Shown here: positions 1 through 6,566 of the stretch, piece by piece
Position numbering within the stretch: position 1 is the first letter of the stretch
Layout of the letters: each line of letters starts with the position of its first letter
NCBI GenBank assembly: GCA_938038825.1
Contig: CALHST010000372.1
Location: 1-7,232, forward strand
DNA: 7,232 nt
Source of the DNA: an uncultured Paracoccaceae bacterium
Lineage (GTDB): Bacteria; Pseudomonadota; Alphaproteobacteria; Rhodobacterales; Rhodobacteraceae
Reading direction: 5' to 3'
The notes under the pieces: model-generated
What the model saw: only the letters and a program-made list of their open reading frames with translations
Databases searched by the model: none
What the model was told of the DNA's origin: nothing
Position numbers and translations under genes: made by a program

Positions 1-573
1 CTTCACGATATAGATGAACTGGTTTGCCAAAGGTGGCAGGATTCGGCGTATCGCTTGCGGCAGGATCACATAACGCATGGTTTGGGCGTAACTTAAGCCA
101 ATTGTTTGCGCCGCTTCACGTTGTCCGCGCGCGATGGATTGAATGCCGGATCGGTAAATCTCGGCAGTGAAAGCGCTGTCAGACACAGCCAATGTGATGA
201 TCGCACCCCAGAACGGATCAATCGGGATATCCAAGCCCATGGACTTAAAGATAATTGGCAACCCATAGAACACCCAAAACAGCATTGGCAAAAGCGGAAT
301 TGAACGTACAAATTCCACGTACACCCGATTCAGAATGCGCCATCCACGTTTCGTTGATTGCCCTGGCAAGGCAACAAGCAATCCCAACACAATCGAAATA
401 GCCGCGGCAATGACCGAAATCAGGATCGTGCTGCCCATTCCCGATATGAGAAACTTGATGTTCACCCATCCGTTTGGTGTGGCGGGGTTGATCACATACC
501 ATCCCCAAGTGCCAGCGGACCCACACCCAGACAAAATCAAAAGCACAGCAAACGAAAGACCCAGTTTTTTCAT
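1..573 (-). CDS. Amino acid ABC transporter permease, 3' end cut by window edge
   Basis: Inner-membrane permease of a family-3 (His/Glu/polar amino acid type) ABC importer. The 191 codons from the ATG at 571-573 read open to base 1, so the C-terminal end (probably a few dozen residues) lies outside the window. A hydrophobic N-terminus carries a lipobox-like L-S-G-C at residues 14-17. Membrane segments follow at about 40-70, 90-110 and 120-138. The cytoplasmic EAA loop is clear at about 152-174 (REAAQTIGL and then VILPQA), which in this family docks onto the ATPase. The start is supported by an AAGG at 582-585 that overlaps the ATPase stop codon, so the two genes are probably translationally coupled (11-base gap). 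The substrate cannot be read from the sequence. Family assignment is secure; the lipobox is unusual. Confidence 0.93.
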   Translation of the reverse strand, partial: MKKLGLSFAVLLILSGCGSAGTWGWYVINPATPNGWVNIKFLISGMGSTILISVIAAAISIVLGLLVALPGQSTKRGWRILNRVYVEFVRSIPLLPMLFWVFYGLPIIFKSMGLDIPIDPFWGAIITLAVSDSAFTAEIYRSGIQSIARGQREAAQTIGLSYAQTMRYVILPQAIRRILPPLANQFIYIVK

Positions 574-584
574 GATATGCGCCT

Positions 585-1325
585 TCAGTGCTGCAAGATT
601 TTGCCAAGGAAATCACGGCAACGGTCTGTCTTTGGATTGCCGAAAAAGGCTTCGGGCGGCGCTGTCTCGACAATCTCGCCTTCATCCATGAACACCATTT
701 TGTCTGCCACTTTGCGCGCGAACCCCATTTCGTGGGTTACGACAACCATGGTCATGCCCTCTTGCGCGAGTTCGACCATGACATCCAACACCTCAGAAAT
801 CATTTCGGGATCAAGGGCAGAGGTCGGCTCGTCAAACAACAACGCTTTGGGTTCCATACACAGGGATCGCGCGATCGCGACCCGTTGTTGCTGCCCCCCC
901 GACAATTGTCCTGGCTTCTTGTCGGCCTGATCCGGAATGCGCACCCGTTCCAGATAGTGGCGCGCTTTTGTCTCGGCGTCAGATCGGTTGAGACCGCGTG
1001 CTTTCATGGGACCCAAAGTCAGGTTGTCCAGCACACTGAGATGCGGGAACAAATTGAATTGTTGGAACACCATGCCCACTTCGCCTTGAATGGACGCCAT
1101 CGAACGTGGATCGTTTGTCAATTCGACCCCATCCAGCTTGATCACGCCTTTTTGATGTTCTTCAAGCCGGTTGATGCAGCGCACCACAGTTGATTTTCCC
1201 GATCCCGAAGGCCCGCAAATCACGACCTTTTCGCCCGTCTCTACAGTCAAGTTGATGTCTTTCAGCACGTGAAAGTCACCAAACCACTTGTTCACACCGC
1301 TGAGTTCGATTGCTGCTAGTGACAT
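585..1325 (-). CDS. Amino acid ABC transporter ATP-binding protein (GlnQ/AapP type)
   Basis: Cytoplasmic ATPase that powers the importer. The 246 residues are full length for the polar amino acid family. Walker A is GPSGSGKST at 38-46, the Q-loop glutamine is Q88, the signature LSGGQ is at 141-145, Walker B is ALLFDEP at 161-167 with catalytic E166, the D-loop is SALD at 169-172 and the switch histidine is H198 (VTHEMGFA). All motifs are intact. The ATG at 1323-1325 is preceded by purine-rich AAGGTGGG/AGGGG, a good ribosome site. It is the first gene of a minus-strand pair with the permease and is divergent from the binding-protein gene. Names such as GlnQ or AapP describe the subfamily only, so no symbol is given. 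Confidence 0.97.
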   Translation of the reverse strand: MSLAAIELSGVNKWFGDFHVLKDINLTVETGEKVVICGPSGSGKSTVVRCINRLEEHQKGVIKLDGVELTNDPRSMASIQGEVGMVFQQFNLFPHLSVLDNLTLGPMKARGLNRSDAETKARHYLERVRIPDQADKKPGQLSGGQQQRVAIARSLCMEPKALLFDEPTSALDPEMISEVLDVMVELAQEGMTMVVVTHEMGFARKVADKMVFMDEGEIVETAPPEAFFGNPKTDRCRDFLGKILQH

Positions 1326-1447
1326 CCCCTGCCCACCTTGTTAAATTCTGTCAGGACAAGTTGACACTGCCCGAGTGGCAAAGCCCTGTGCAAGGCCCTA
1401 TTACGCGGTGGCAAAAGAATAAACACATCATCCAACGGAGACATCTG
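1326..1447. promoter_or_regulatory. Divergent promoter region between ATPase and binding-protein genes
   Basis: This 122-base gap must hold promoters for both arms of the transporter. On the plus strand TTGACA at 1361-1366 is a perfect -35 hexamer, but no convincing -10 lies 16-18 bases downstream, so the promoter itself is uncertain. GGAG at 1437-1440 is the ribosome site for the binding-protein gene. On the minus strand only the ribosome site of the ATPase gene is clear. Sharing one short region suggests joint regulation, but I see no strong operator. Confidence 0.4.
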
Positions 1448-2218
1448 ATGAAAAAACTCTTTAAGGCTGTTGCAGTGGCTGCGATTGGCGTCGCGTTATC
1501 TGGCGCGGCTCAGGCCCAGTCGGCTTTGAATGACATTTTGAACAATGGCGTGCTGAAAGTTGGCACAACAGGCGACTGGAACCCAATGACGGTCCGCGAT
1601 CCTGCGACCAACAGCTACAAAGGGTTTGATATCGACATCATGACCGAGCTGGCTGCAGATCTGGGCGTGGAAGTCGAATTTGTACCAACAGATTGGAAGA
1701 CATTGGTGAATGGCGTGGTCGCAGGCCAGTACCACATCACGGGGTCCGCGTCGATTTCGCCCCCACGCATGAAGGCAGCCGGTTTTTCCGAAAGCTATAT
1801 CTCGGTCGAGATCATGCCCTTCACAGCGAAAGAGAACGCGGGCAAGTATGCGAGCCATGACGAAATCAACCAACCCGGTGTGAAAGTGGCGACCACTTTG
1901 GGGACCACATTCGAAAAATTGGTGCGTGACTGGTATCCAAACGCTGACATCAAAGTGGTGGAAGCCCCAGCACGTGGGTATCAGGAAGTTCTTGCTGGCC
2001 GTGCCGATGTTTTCATCACATCCAATATCGAAGGCGCGACCCTAGAAGAGAAGTTCGGCGTGGTCGCTGTTGAGGGCGCAGAAGCACGCGCACCGACCCC
2101 AATCGCTATGTTGTTGCCACAGACTGACCAAGTTTGGATCAACTATGTGAATAACTGGGTAAAAGTGAAAGAAGCCAAAGGGTTCTTTGAAACAACGAAG
2201 GCGAAATACGGCCTATAA
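1448..2218 (+). CDS. Periplasmic amino acid-type solute-binding protein, PheC-like
   Basis: Family-3 periplasmic solute-binding protein, 256 residues. I chose the ATG at 1448-1450 because GGAG sits 7 bases upstream and the protein then opens with a classic signal peptide (MKK, hydrophobic core, cleavage likely after AQA at residue 23). The upstream in-frame ATG at 1310 would add 46 non-signal residues. The mature N-terminus GVLKVGTTGDWNPM, then GFDIDIM, VPTDWKTL and a conserved R107, are typical of the fold. Several stretches (TGDW, INQPGV, GTTFEK, RADVFIT..IE) recall cyclohexadienyl dehydratase PheC, a catalytic offshoot of these binding proteins. A binding role with the divergent permease and ATPase is the simplest reading; an enzymatic role is possible. 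The ligand is unknown. Confidence 0.93.
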   Translation: MKKLFKAVAVAAIGVALSGAAQAQSALNDILNNGVLKVGTTGDWNPMTVRDPATNSYKGFDIDIMTELAADLGVEVEFVPTDWKTLVNGVVAGQYHITGSASISPPRMKAAGFSESYISVEIMPFTAKENAGKYASHDEINQPGVKVATTLGTTFEKLVRDWYPNADIKVVEAPARGYQEVLAGRADVFITSNIEGATLEEKFGVVAVEGAEARAPTPIAMLLPQTDQVWINYVNNWVKVKEAKGFFETTKAKYGL

Positions 2219-2277
2219 CCGGTTTCTCTTAGGGTCCGTCTTGTCAATTCCTGAGACGGTCAGCTTTATGACAAACG

Positions 2278-2307
2278 AAAACCCGCTGGCGTGTTCCAGC
2301 GGGTTTT
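2278..2307. terminator. Bidirectional intrinsic terminator between convergent units
   Basis: AAAACCCGCTGG at 2278-2289 pairs perfectly with CCAGCGGGTTTT at 2296-2307 around a six-base loop: a 12-bp stem with a GC-rich core. On the plus strand it runs into a T-rich tract (2304-2316), and the A-rich left arm gives a T-tract for the minus strand. It lies 59 bases after the binding-protein stop and 28 bases from the stop of the last gene of the opposing lipoprotein operon, so it can serve both. A weaker hairpin (CCGTCT 2236-2241 with AGACGG 2254-2259, 12-base loop) precedes it and may be incidental. Confidence 0.9.
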
Positions 2308-2335
2308 TTGTTTTTGTTGTGTGATCCAACTGTCC

Positions 2336-2749
2336 TTAACCAGACAGTTTTGCCAAATCTTCGGACAATGCCCGGGCATCTGCGATACTGCGCTGCAAAG
2401 CGGCCAATTTTTCGGTGTCGCTTGACCCTGTCGGCTCTGCGGCCAAAACACGATTGATCCGATTGGTCGTGGCTGCATTTGTGGGTCCAACTGAATTGCG
2501 CTGGTTCAGGATCCTAACCTTCAAATTTGCCAGTTCGGACTCTGACCCACGGATTTGTGCGGCAAGCGCGGCATTGCGTTGCTCTGCCGCGGCCACATCC
2601 GCCTCATCTTCTTCGATCTGACGTTGATAGGTACCGCTTGCGATACCTGAAACCCCATTGAAAAAGCCCCCCTCAGCCGGATCTGTGCTTGTTTCGCACC
2701 CCGCCAGCACAAGGGTGAAAACGATGATTGACTGTCTAACCATAGTCAT
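2336..2749 (-). CDS. Small predicted lipoprotein with coiled-coil region, function unknown
   Basis: I do not recognise a named family. The 137 residues begin with a short signal peptide and a lipobox L-A-G-C at 15-18, so C18 should be lipidated. A short glycine-containing stretch (about 27-40, ending GIASGTY) precedes a charged helical region at about 41-86 of coiled-coil character, a loop near 87-110 and a C-terminal helix at 112-134. The start is ATG at 2747-2749 or the ATG two codons later (2741-2743); AAAGGGA at 2754-2760 serves either and overlaps the stop of the preceding gene, 9 bases away. It is the last gene of the caspase operon and shares motif order with the lipoprotein before it. 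Probably an envelope partner of that operon (inference). Confidence 0.85.
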   Translation of the reverse strand: MTMVRQSIIVFTLVLAGCETSTDPAEGGFFNGVSGIASGTYQRQIEEDEADVAAAEQRNAALAAQIRGSESELANLKVRILNQRNSVGPTNAATTNRINRVLAAEPTGSSDTEKLAALQRSIADARALSEDLAKLSG

Positions 2750-2758
2750 AGCGTCCCT

Positions 2759-3463
2759 TTACAACGACGTTGCAAGATCATTGGCAATCGCCTTCATCTC
2801 GGCAATGCGTCCTGCCAGTTGCTGAAGGTCTGGATCAATTGGGGCCTGGTCATCGCGTTTACGTTTGGTCAGATCCCGGGTTGCCGCAAACTCTTGTTCC
2901 CGAACCGATGCACCTTGGATCGCAAGTTGCATTTGTCCAAGATTGTTTTGGGCCTCTGCCACTTCGCGTGCCACCTGTTCCTCTGTTGCCTCGCCAGCTG
3001 CGGCTTGAAGCCGTAAAGAGGCCAATTCGTTCTTTTGCGCAACCAACGCTGCGTTCATGACATTGATCGTTGCTTGCATTTCCGCAGCATTGCGATCCAG
3101 ATCCGTCTTAACCGCTTTCAACCGGCGAGCACGTCGGGTGAATTTACGCTGGATCAAAGCGACGTAGGTGCCTGCAGAGGCCCCAGCCAATCCACCAATT
3201 GCAAATCCTGTTCCGCCGTCATCATCATCGCCAAGCGTGATGTCCAACAGCCCGCCCGTTGCGGCACCAGCGGCAGTCCCCTGCAAGATTGTCTTTTGCA
3301 TGGCCCGCGCCGCACTTCGCAGTTCCTTTTCAACTTGGGAGTCGCCTTGAATAATTGCAGGTGATGATGTTGTGGTTGTCGTCGTTTCGGAACAGGCTGT
3401 AAGCCCAATTGCTGAAACGACAAGGATTGTGGTCAATCGTGGGAAAGTAAATCTGCGAGCCAT
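2759..3463 (-). CDS. Predicted lipoprotein with glycine-zipper-like and coiled-coil regions
   Basis: A 234-residue protein of unknown function. A signal peptide ends in lipobox L-T-A-C at 21-24, so C24 is the likely lipidated residue. Then come a threonine/serine-rich linker (26-34), a short helix (44-60), a glycine/alanine-rich stretch at 62-99 interrupted by an acidic GDDDDGG, a basic cluster (RKFTRRARR at 106-114) and a long helical, coiled-coil-like region from about 110 to 200. A final helix fills 212-232. Glycine-rich segments like this occur in glycine-zipper envelope proteins that insert in or lie along membranes; the match here is by composition only. The start overlaps the end of the caspase-like gene by 31 bases. 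It is probably an outer-envelope partner of the caspase-like protein. Confidence 0.88.
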   Translation of the reverse strand: MARRFTFPRLTTILVVSAIGLTACSETTTTTTSSPAIIQGDSQVEKELRSAARAMQKTILQGTAAGAATGGLLDITLGDDDDGGTGFAIGGLAGASAGTYVALIQRKFTRRARRLKAVKTDLDRNAAEMQATINVMNAALVAQKNELASLRLQAAAGEATEEQVAREVAEAQNNLGQMQLAIQGASVREQEFAATRDLTKRKRDDQAPIDPDLQQLAGRIAEMKAIANDLATSL

Positions 3464-4977
3464 TTATAACTTCCTTTTGTGGTGTCCTCGACCTGTGTCA
3501 GATGACCCAGAAACAAGGCGGCATTTTCATTAATCTTTAGTCCTGATCCCGCCAAATCGCGGGAGGATTCTGCGCTGCCCAGTAATGCAAGGCTGGCATC
3601 TTCCGGGAAAAACACGGAGGAGCGTACGAGAATGTCGTCGTAATAGGTGCGGCTTTGATCCAAACGGCGCAGAACGATACCCTGCGCACGGCGGATCGCG
3701 TTCAAGTCGCGGTTCGCCTGTTCAACAAGCGGTATCGCGTCTGAATTGGTTTTGGCGATTTCCTCCATCTGTGCCATTGCATCTTCTGATATTTTCAACG
3801 TCCGCTTAATGCTGCGCAATGCAACCAAATCTGTGCGGACTTGCTGCAATGTGGTCGCCGCCAAAAACATCGAAACTTGCGCCGCATCGGAATACAGCTG
3901 CGTTTCACTTAGGGTCGCTGGATTTGGCAACCGTTGCTGATATGTGCGCAAACCTCGGCTCAACGCGCCATCACTTGCCAATCCCAGCGCATTTAATGCC
4001 GCAGACAGCTTGTCCTGATCGGCAGACGCAATCAGGACATCCGCGTTCTGAAATGTGCCAAGCTGATCAGAGGACTTCAAAGCCACGATCCGATCTTGTG
4101 CAAACTGTTGGAACAAACCTTCGGGAAAGTCGCGCAGATACCCTTCGAAATCAGCGGCTTCCACACTGCCGGAAATTTGGCGCCAGCGTGCCAACTCTTG
4201 TGTTTGCGCGTCGCTTGGCACATCAAGCGCGTCCGCAGGATTGAAGCTGTGCTCTCCCAAGACAGCCTCTTCAACCCAGGGTATTTGGCGGCCATTCGTT
4301 TCCAACACCACATCTTGGCGCACCCGGCCCAGCATCAATCTGGCATCCAAACCCGGTGTCGCGATATGTTTCAAAAGCGCCGAGGTATAGGCAGAATTGT
4401 CACCAAGCCCGTCATACGCCACATTGCCGGGATCGGTTGCATAGGCAATCAACAGCCCGGCTCCGCCCGTTTCACGCACCAGTCCGGGGCGTACAAGACC
4501 TTTGGTAGTAAAGGGGTTGTTGCGACAGGCATCCAAAATGACCAACCCAATTTCAGGCGCGGCCCGGGAAAAAACCTCGCGCACGTCGCTCATGGCAATG
4601 GACGAACGGCGCAAGGCGCCCAACTGACCGCCGGAAAAGTCCGTGCCGATTAAGTGATTTTCGCCCCCAATTTGCACCCCGTGGCCCGCGTAAAAGAAAA
4701 CGGCCATTTCTGCGCCGGTGGCCGTGACTTCGAATTGCGCCAAAGCGGATTGCATGGTTGCCGCATTCGAATCTGTGATTTCGGTCACATCAAAGGACAG
4801 ATCCCGCAAGGCGGCCCCCAACGCAGAAACATCGTTGGTCGGATTGCGCAAATCCATGTCGGCCACAGAATAATCGCCGTTCCCGATCAGTAAGGCCACG
4901 CGCTGCGCCACAGCCGGAAATGTGCTGCCAATTAAGATAATCAGTGTCGCCAATAATAGCGTAAAAAGTCGTGTCAT
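3433..4977 (-). CDS. Exported caspase-like (peptidase C14 type) protein
   Basis: A 514-residue protein with a signal peptide (hydrophobic core 3-18, cleavage likely after AVA at 24) and an N-terminal caspase-like domain at about 25-245. VALLIGNGDY is the first strand, FFYAGHG at 94-100 gives catalytic H99 (codon 4681-4683), and LDACRNNPF at 148-156 gives catalytic C151 (codon 4525-4527). GLLIAYATDPGNVAYDG and NSAYTSALL follow, as is usual in proteobacterial members. Residues 260-300 resemble a short helical repeat (YLRDFPEG) often found after this domain; 315-514 are largely helical and unassigned. I took the ATG at 4975-4977 because a signal peptide starts there; the ATG 36 codons upstream gives no such start. 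No clear ribosome site is visible. The protein is probably a periplasmic cysteine peptidase, first gene of a three-gene operon. Cleavage activity and substrate are unknown. Confidence 0.93.
   Translation of the reverse strand: MTRLFTLLLATLIILIGSTFPAVAQRVALLIGNGDYSVADMDLRNPTNDVSALGAALRDLSFDVTEITDSNAATMQSALAQFEVTATGAEMAVFFYAGHGVQIGGENHLIGTDFSGGQLGALRRSSIAMSDVREVFSRAAPEIGLVILDACRNNPFTTKGLVRPGLVRETGGAGLLIAYATDPGNVAYDGLGDNSAYTSALLKHIATPGLDARLMLGRVRQDVVLETNGRQIPWVEEAVLGEHSFNPADALDVPSDAQTQELARWRQISGSVEAADFEGYLRDFPEGLFQQFAQDRIVALKSSDQLGTFQNADVLIASADQDKLSAALNALGLASDGALSRGLRTYQQRLPNPATLSETQLYSDAAQVSMFLAATTLQQVRTDLVALRSIKRTLKISEDAMAQMEEIAKTNSDAIPLVEQANRDLNAIRRAQGIVLRRLDQSRTYYDDILVRSSVFFPEDASLALLGSAESSRDLAGSGLKINENAALFLGHLTQVEDTTKGSYKWLADLLSHD
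3470..3476 (-). promoter_or_regulatory. Ribosome binding site inside the upstream caspase-like gene
   Basis: On the minus strand AAGGAAG stands 6 bases before the ATG at 3461-3463, entirely within the final codons of the caspase-like gene (stop at 3433-3435). It decides the start of the 234-residue lipoprotein and makes translational coupling likely. Confidence 0.75.
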
Positions 4978-5102
4978 AATCGCATGGTTAGGCAAGAATC
5001 GTGCGGATACCTGTGATGTTGCGCACCTTATTACACAAAAGAGCGTGGTCAAATGCGCATTAGTTCGGCAACTTACGCCTATCACGACAAGGACTCACAC
5101 TT
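4978..5102. promoter_or_regulatory. Divergent promoter region, caspase operon versus aminotransferase-like gene
   Basis: This 125-base gap separates two divergent starts and so should contain both promoters. AAGGA at 5089-5093, 9 bases before the ATG at 5103, is the ribosome site of the plus-strand gene. The perfect 10-base palindrome AATGCGCATT at 5052-5061 lies mid-region and could be an operator. On the minus strand TTGACC (5046-5051) resembles a -35 element, but no clear -10 is correctly spaced. There is no obvious ribosome site before the caspase-like ATG. Confidence 0.4.
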
Positions 5103-6359
5103 ATGCTTTCTGAAATTCCGGGTCTTATGGACCAAATCCGCGCGCGTTTTGCTCATGTTGATGCATGCCCCTTTGAAGGCCGCCGTGTCTTTTTCGAAAA
5201 TGCAGGTGGTGCGCTGACCCTGAATTCAGTTGTCGAAACGTCCGCAAAATTTGCGGCGATCCCGGATAACCAAGGCCGCGACAATGCTGCATCACATGCG
5301 CTGGTGTCGATTATCGACAAAGCCAAAGAGGACACTAAAACGTTCTTTGGAACGACTACTGGGCAGGTCTTTGTCGGTGAAAGCGGAACAGAGTTGTTGT
5401 TTCGACTTGTGCGCAGCGCCGCAACACTTGGACAGGCGGGGCAAATTCTTGGCAGCACTGTCGAACATCCTGCAACTCGTTCGGCCTGTATGCGATGGTC
5501 CGAAGTCACGGGTATGGATTACGTGCAAGTTGCTCATGACCCGGAACTTGGGATCGTGACGCCGCAAGGCTACGCAGACCATGTCACGCCGCAAACCCGC
5601 GTGGCCACAATCTTGCACACCAGCCCGGTAACGGGCATGGGCAATGATGTTGCCGGATGCGCTGCCGCGATCCGCGCGGTGGCACCCGCATGTTTTATCA
5701 TTGTCGATGGGATTCAGCATGCCAGCCATGGCGGCATCGCAATTGATACCTATGACATCGATGGCTACGTGATCTCCCCTTACAAGGTTTTTTCGCGGCA
5801 CGGATATGGAGTCGCATGGGTGTCGGATCGCTTAGCCGCTGTTCCACATGAAAACCTGGTGGGTGGACCTTCGGGCGCATGGGAATTTGGCACCCGCGAC
5901 ACGGGCAGCTATGCGACAATGTCGGACGTGGTCGACTACTTCGATTGGCTCGGTGGCGAAACATCTGACGAAACAGAGTCTCGCGCCCGGATCGAAGCGG
6001 CAGGTCGTGCAATCCATGAACATGAAAAATCTTTGACTGACGCCATGCTTTTCGGAACCGGCAATCAGAAAGGGCTGGCAGAAATCGACGGAGTGACGAT
6101 CATCGGTGGCCCCGAAAACCCAGCGCGCGAAGGATTAGTTTCTGTAGCTGTAGACTCGGTTCCGGCGACCGAAGTTGTCGCCCATCTGCGCAATCAAGGG
6201 ATCCGAACTCATGTGCGCAAACCTGATCATTACTCGGGCAATATTCTTGAGCCATTGGGCCTGGAAGGCTGCACACGCGTGTCCCTTTGCCACTACAACA
6301 CACATGCTGAAGTCGCGGCTTTTCTTGCAGCGTTCGCGGAGCTCGCAAACCGCAGGTGA
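5103..6359 (+). CDS. Class V aminotransferase-fold PLP enzyme (cysteine desulfurase-like, no catalytic Cys)
   Basis: A 418-residue cytoplasmic fold-type I PLP enzyme of the NifS/SufS superfamily. Visible cofactor residues are the phosphate-binding GESGTE at 92-97, ring-stacking H122 in VEHPA, D202 and Q205 in VDGIQH (equivalent of DGAQ) and the Schiff-base lysine K228 in SPYKVF (codon 5784-5786), followed by YGVAWV. The C-terminal end CTRVSLCHYNTHAEV closely parallels SufS. In SufS the loop before it holds the sulfur-accepting cysteine within a GHHC-like motif; here that loop (about 370-386, RTHVRKPDHYSGN) has none. It is therefore unlikely to be a cysteine desulfurase; an aminotransferase, lyase or epimerase reaction is possible. 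The gene stands alone, with AAGGA upstream. No symbol can be justified. Confidence 0.93.
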   Translation: MLSEIPGLMDQIRARFAHVDACPFEGRRVFFENAGGALTLNSVVETSAKFAAIPDNQGRDNAASHALVSIIDKAKEDTKTFFGTTTGQVFVGESGTELLFRLVRSAATLGQAGQILGSTVEHPATRSACMRWSEVTGMDYVQVAHDPELGIVTPQGYADHVTPQTRVATILHTSPVTGMGNDVAGCAAAIRAVAPACFIIVDGIQHASHGGIAIDTYDIDGYVISPYKVFSRHGYGVAWVSDRLAAVPHENLVGGPSGAWEFGTRDTGSYATMSDVVDYFDWLGGETSDETESRARIEAAGRAIHEHEKSLTDAMLFGTGNQKGLAEIDGVTIIGGPENPAREGLVSVAVDSVPATEVVAHLRNQGIRTHVRKPDHYSGNILEPLGLEGCTRVSLCHYNTHAEVAAFLAAFAELANRR

Positions 6360-6454
6360 CGACTGACCATTCGGAACAGCAAAAAAGCGCGTTCAAACGA
6401 AAGAACATCGGCGTTAAAGATGCAAATCTTGGAAACAATCGCCGAAAGTCGAAA

Positions 6455-6474
6455 AAGTTGAAATATGTCAACTT
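6455..6474. repeat. Inverted repeat, 7-base arms
   Basis: AAGTTGA at 6455-6461 and TCAACTT at 6468-6474 are exact reverse complements around a six-base AATATG spacer. A short dyad of this size suits a dimeric DNA-binding protein. No U-tract follows, so it is not a terminator. Confidence 0.6.
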
Positions 6475-6481
6475 GTGGGGA

Positions 6482-6496
6482 ATTTTGCGCCAAAAT
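6482..6496. repeat. Inverted repeat, 6-base arms
   Basis: ATTTTG at 6482-6487 and CAAAAT at 6491-6496 are exact reverse complements around CGC. It lies 7 bases after the 6455-6474 dyad, so the two could form one composite site. Confidence 0.5.
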
Positions 6497-6566
6497 GTGT
6501 CTAAAAAGTCGTATCTAGCCACAAATTATCTCACACACGAAAACCAAAACTCTAGCATGTCTCGTA

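Noticed and set aside
358..930. Long plus-strand open frames opposite the permease and ATPase genes
   Set aside because: The minus strand encodes complete ABC transporter motifs here; the plus-strand frames have no domain signature and are antisense shadows.
1376..1391. TGGC...GC resembling a sigma-54 promoter before the binding-protein gene
   Set aside because: The GG-to-GC spacing is 11 rather than 10 bases, and the TTGC element is not matched.
4978..5085. Extension of the caspase-like protein to an upstream in-frame ATG at 5083-5085
   Set aside because: It would bury the signal peptide behind 36 residues and extend nearly to the start of the divergent gene.
6391..6406. GTTC and GAAC around 8 bases, resembling an alphaproteobacterial LexA site
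   Set aside because: The known alphaproteobacterial SOS box is a direct repeat with 7-base spacing; this is an inverted pair with 8, and no SOS gene is nearby.
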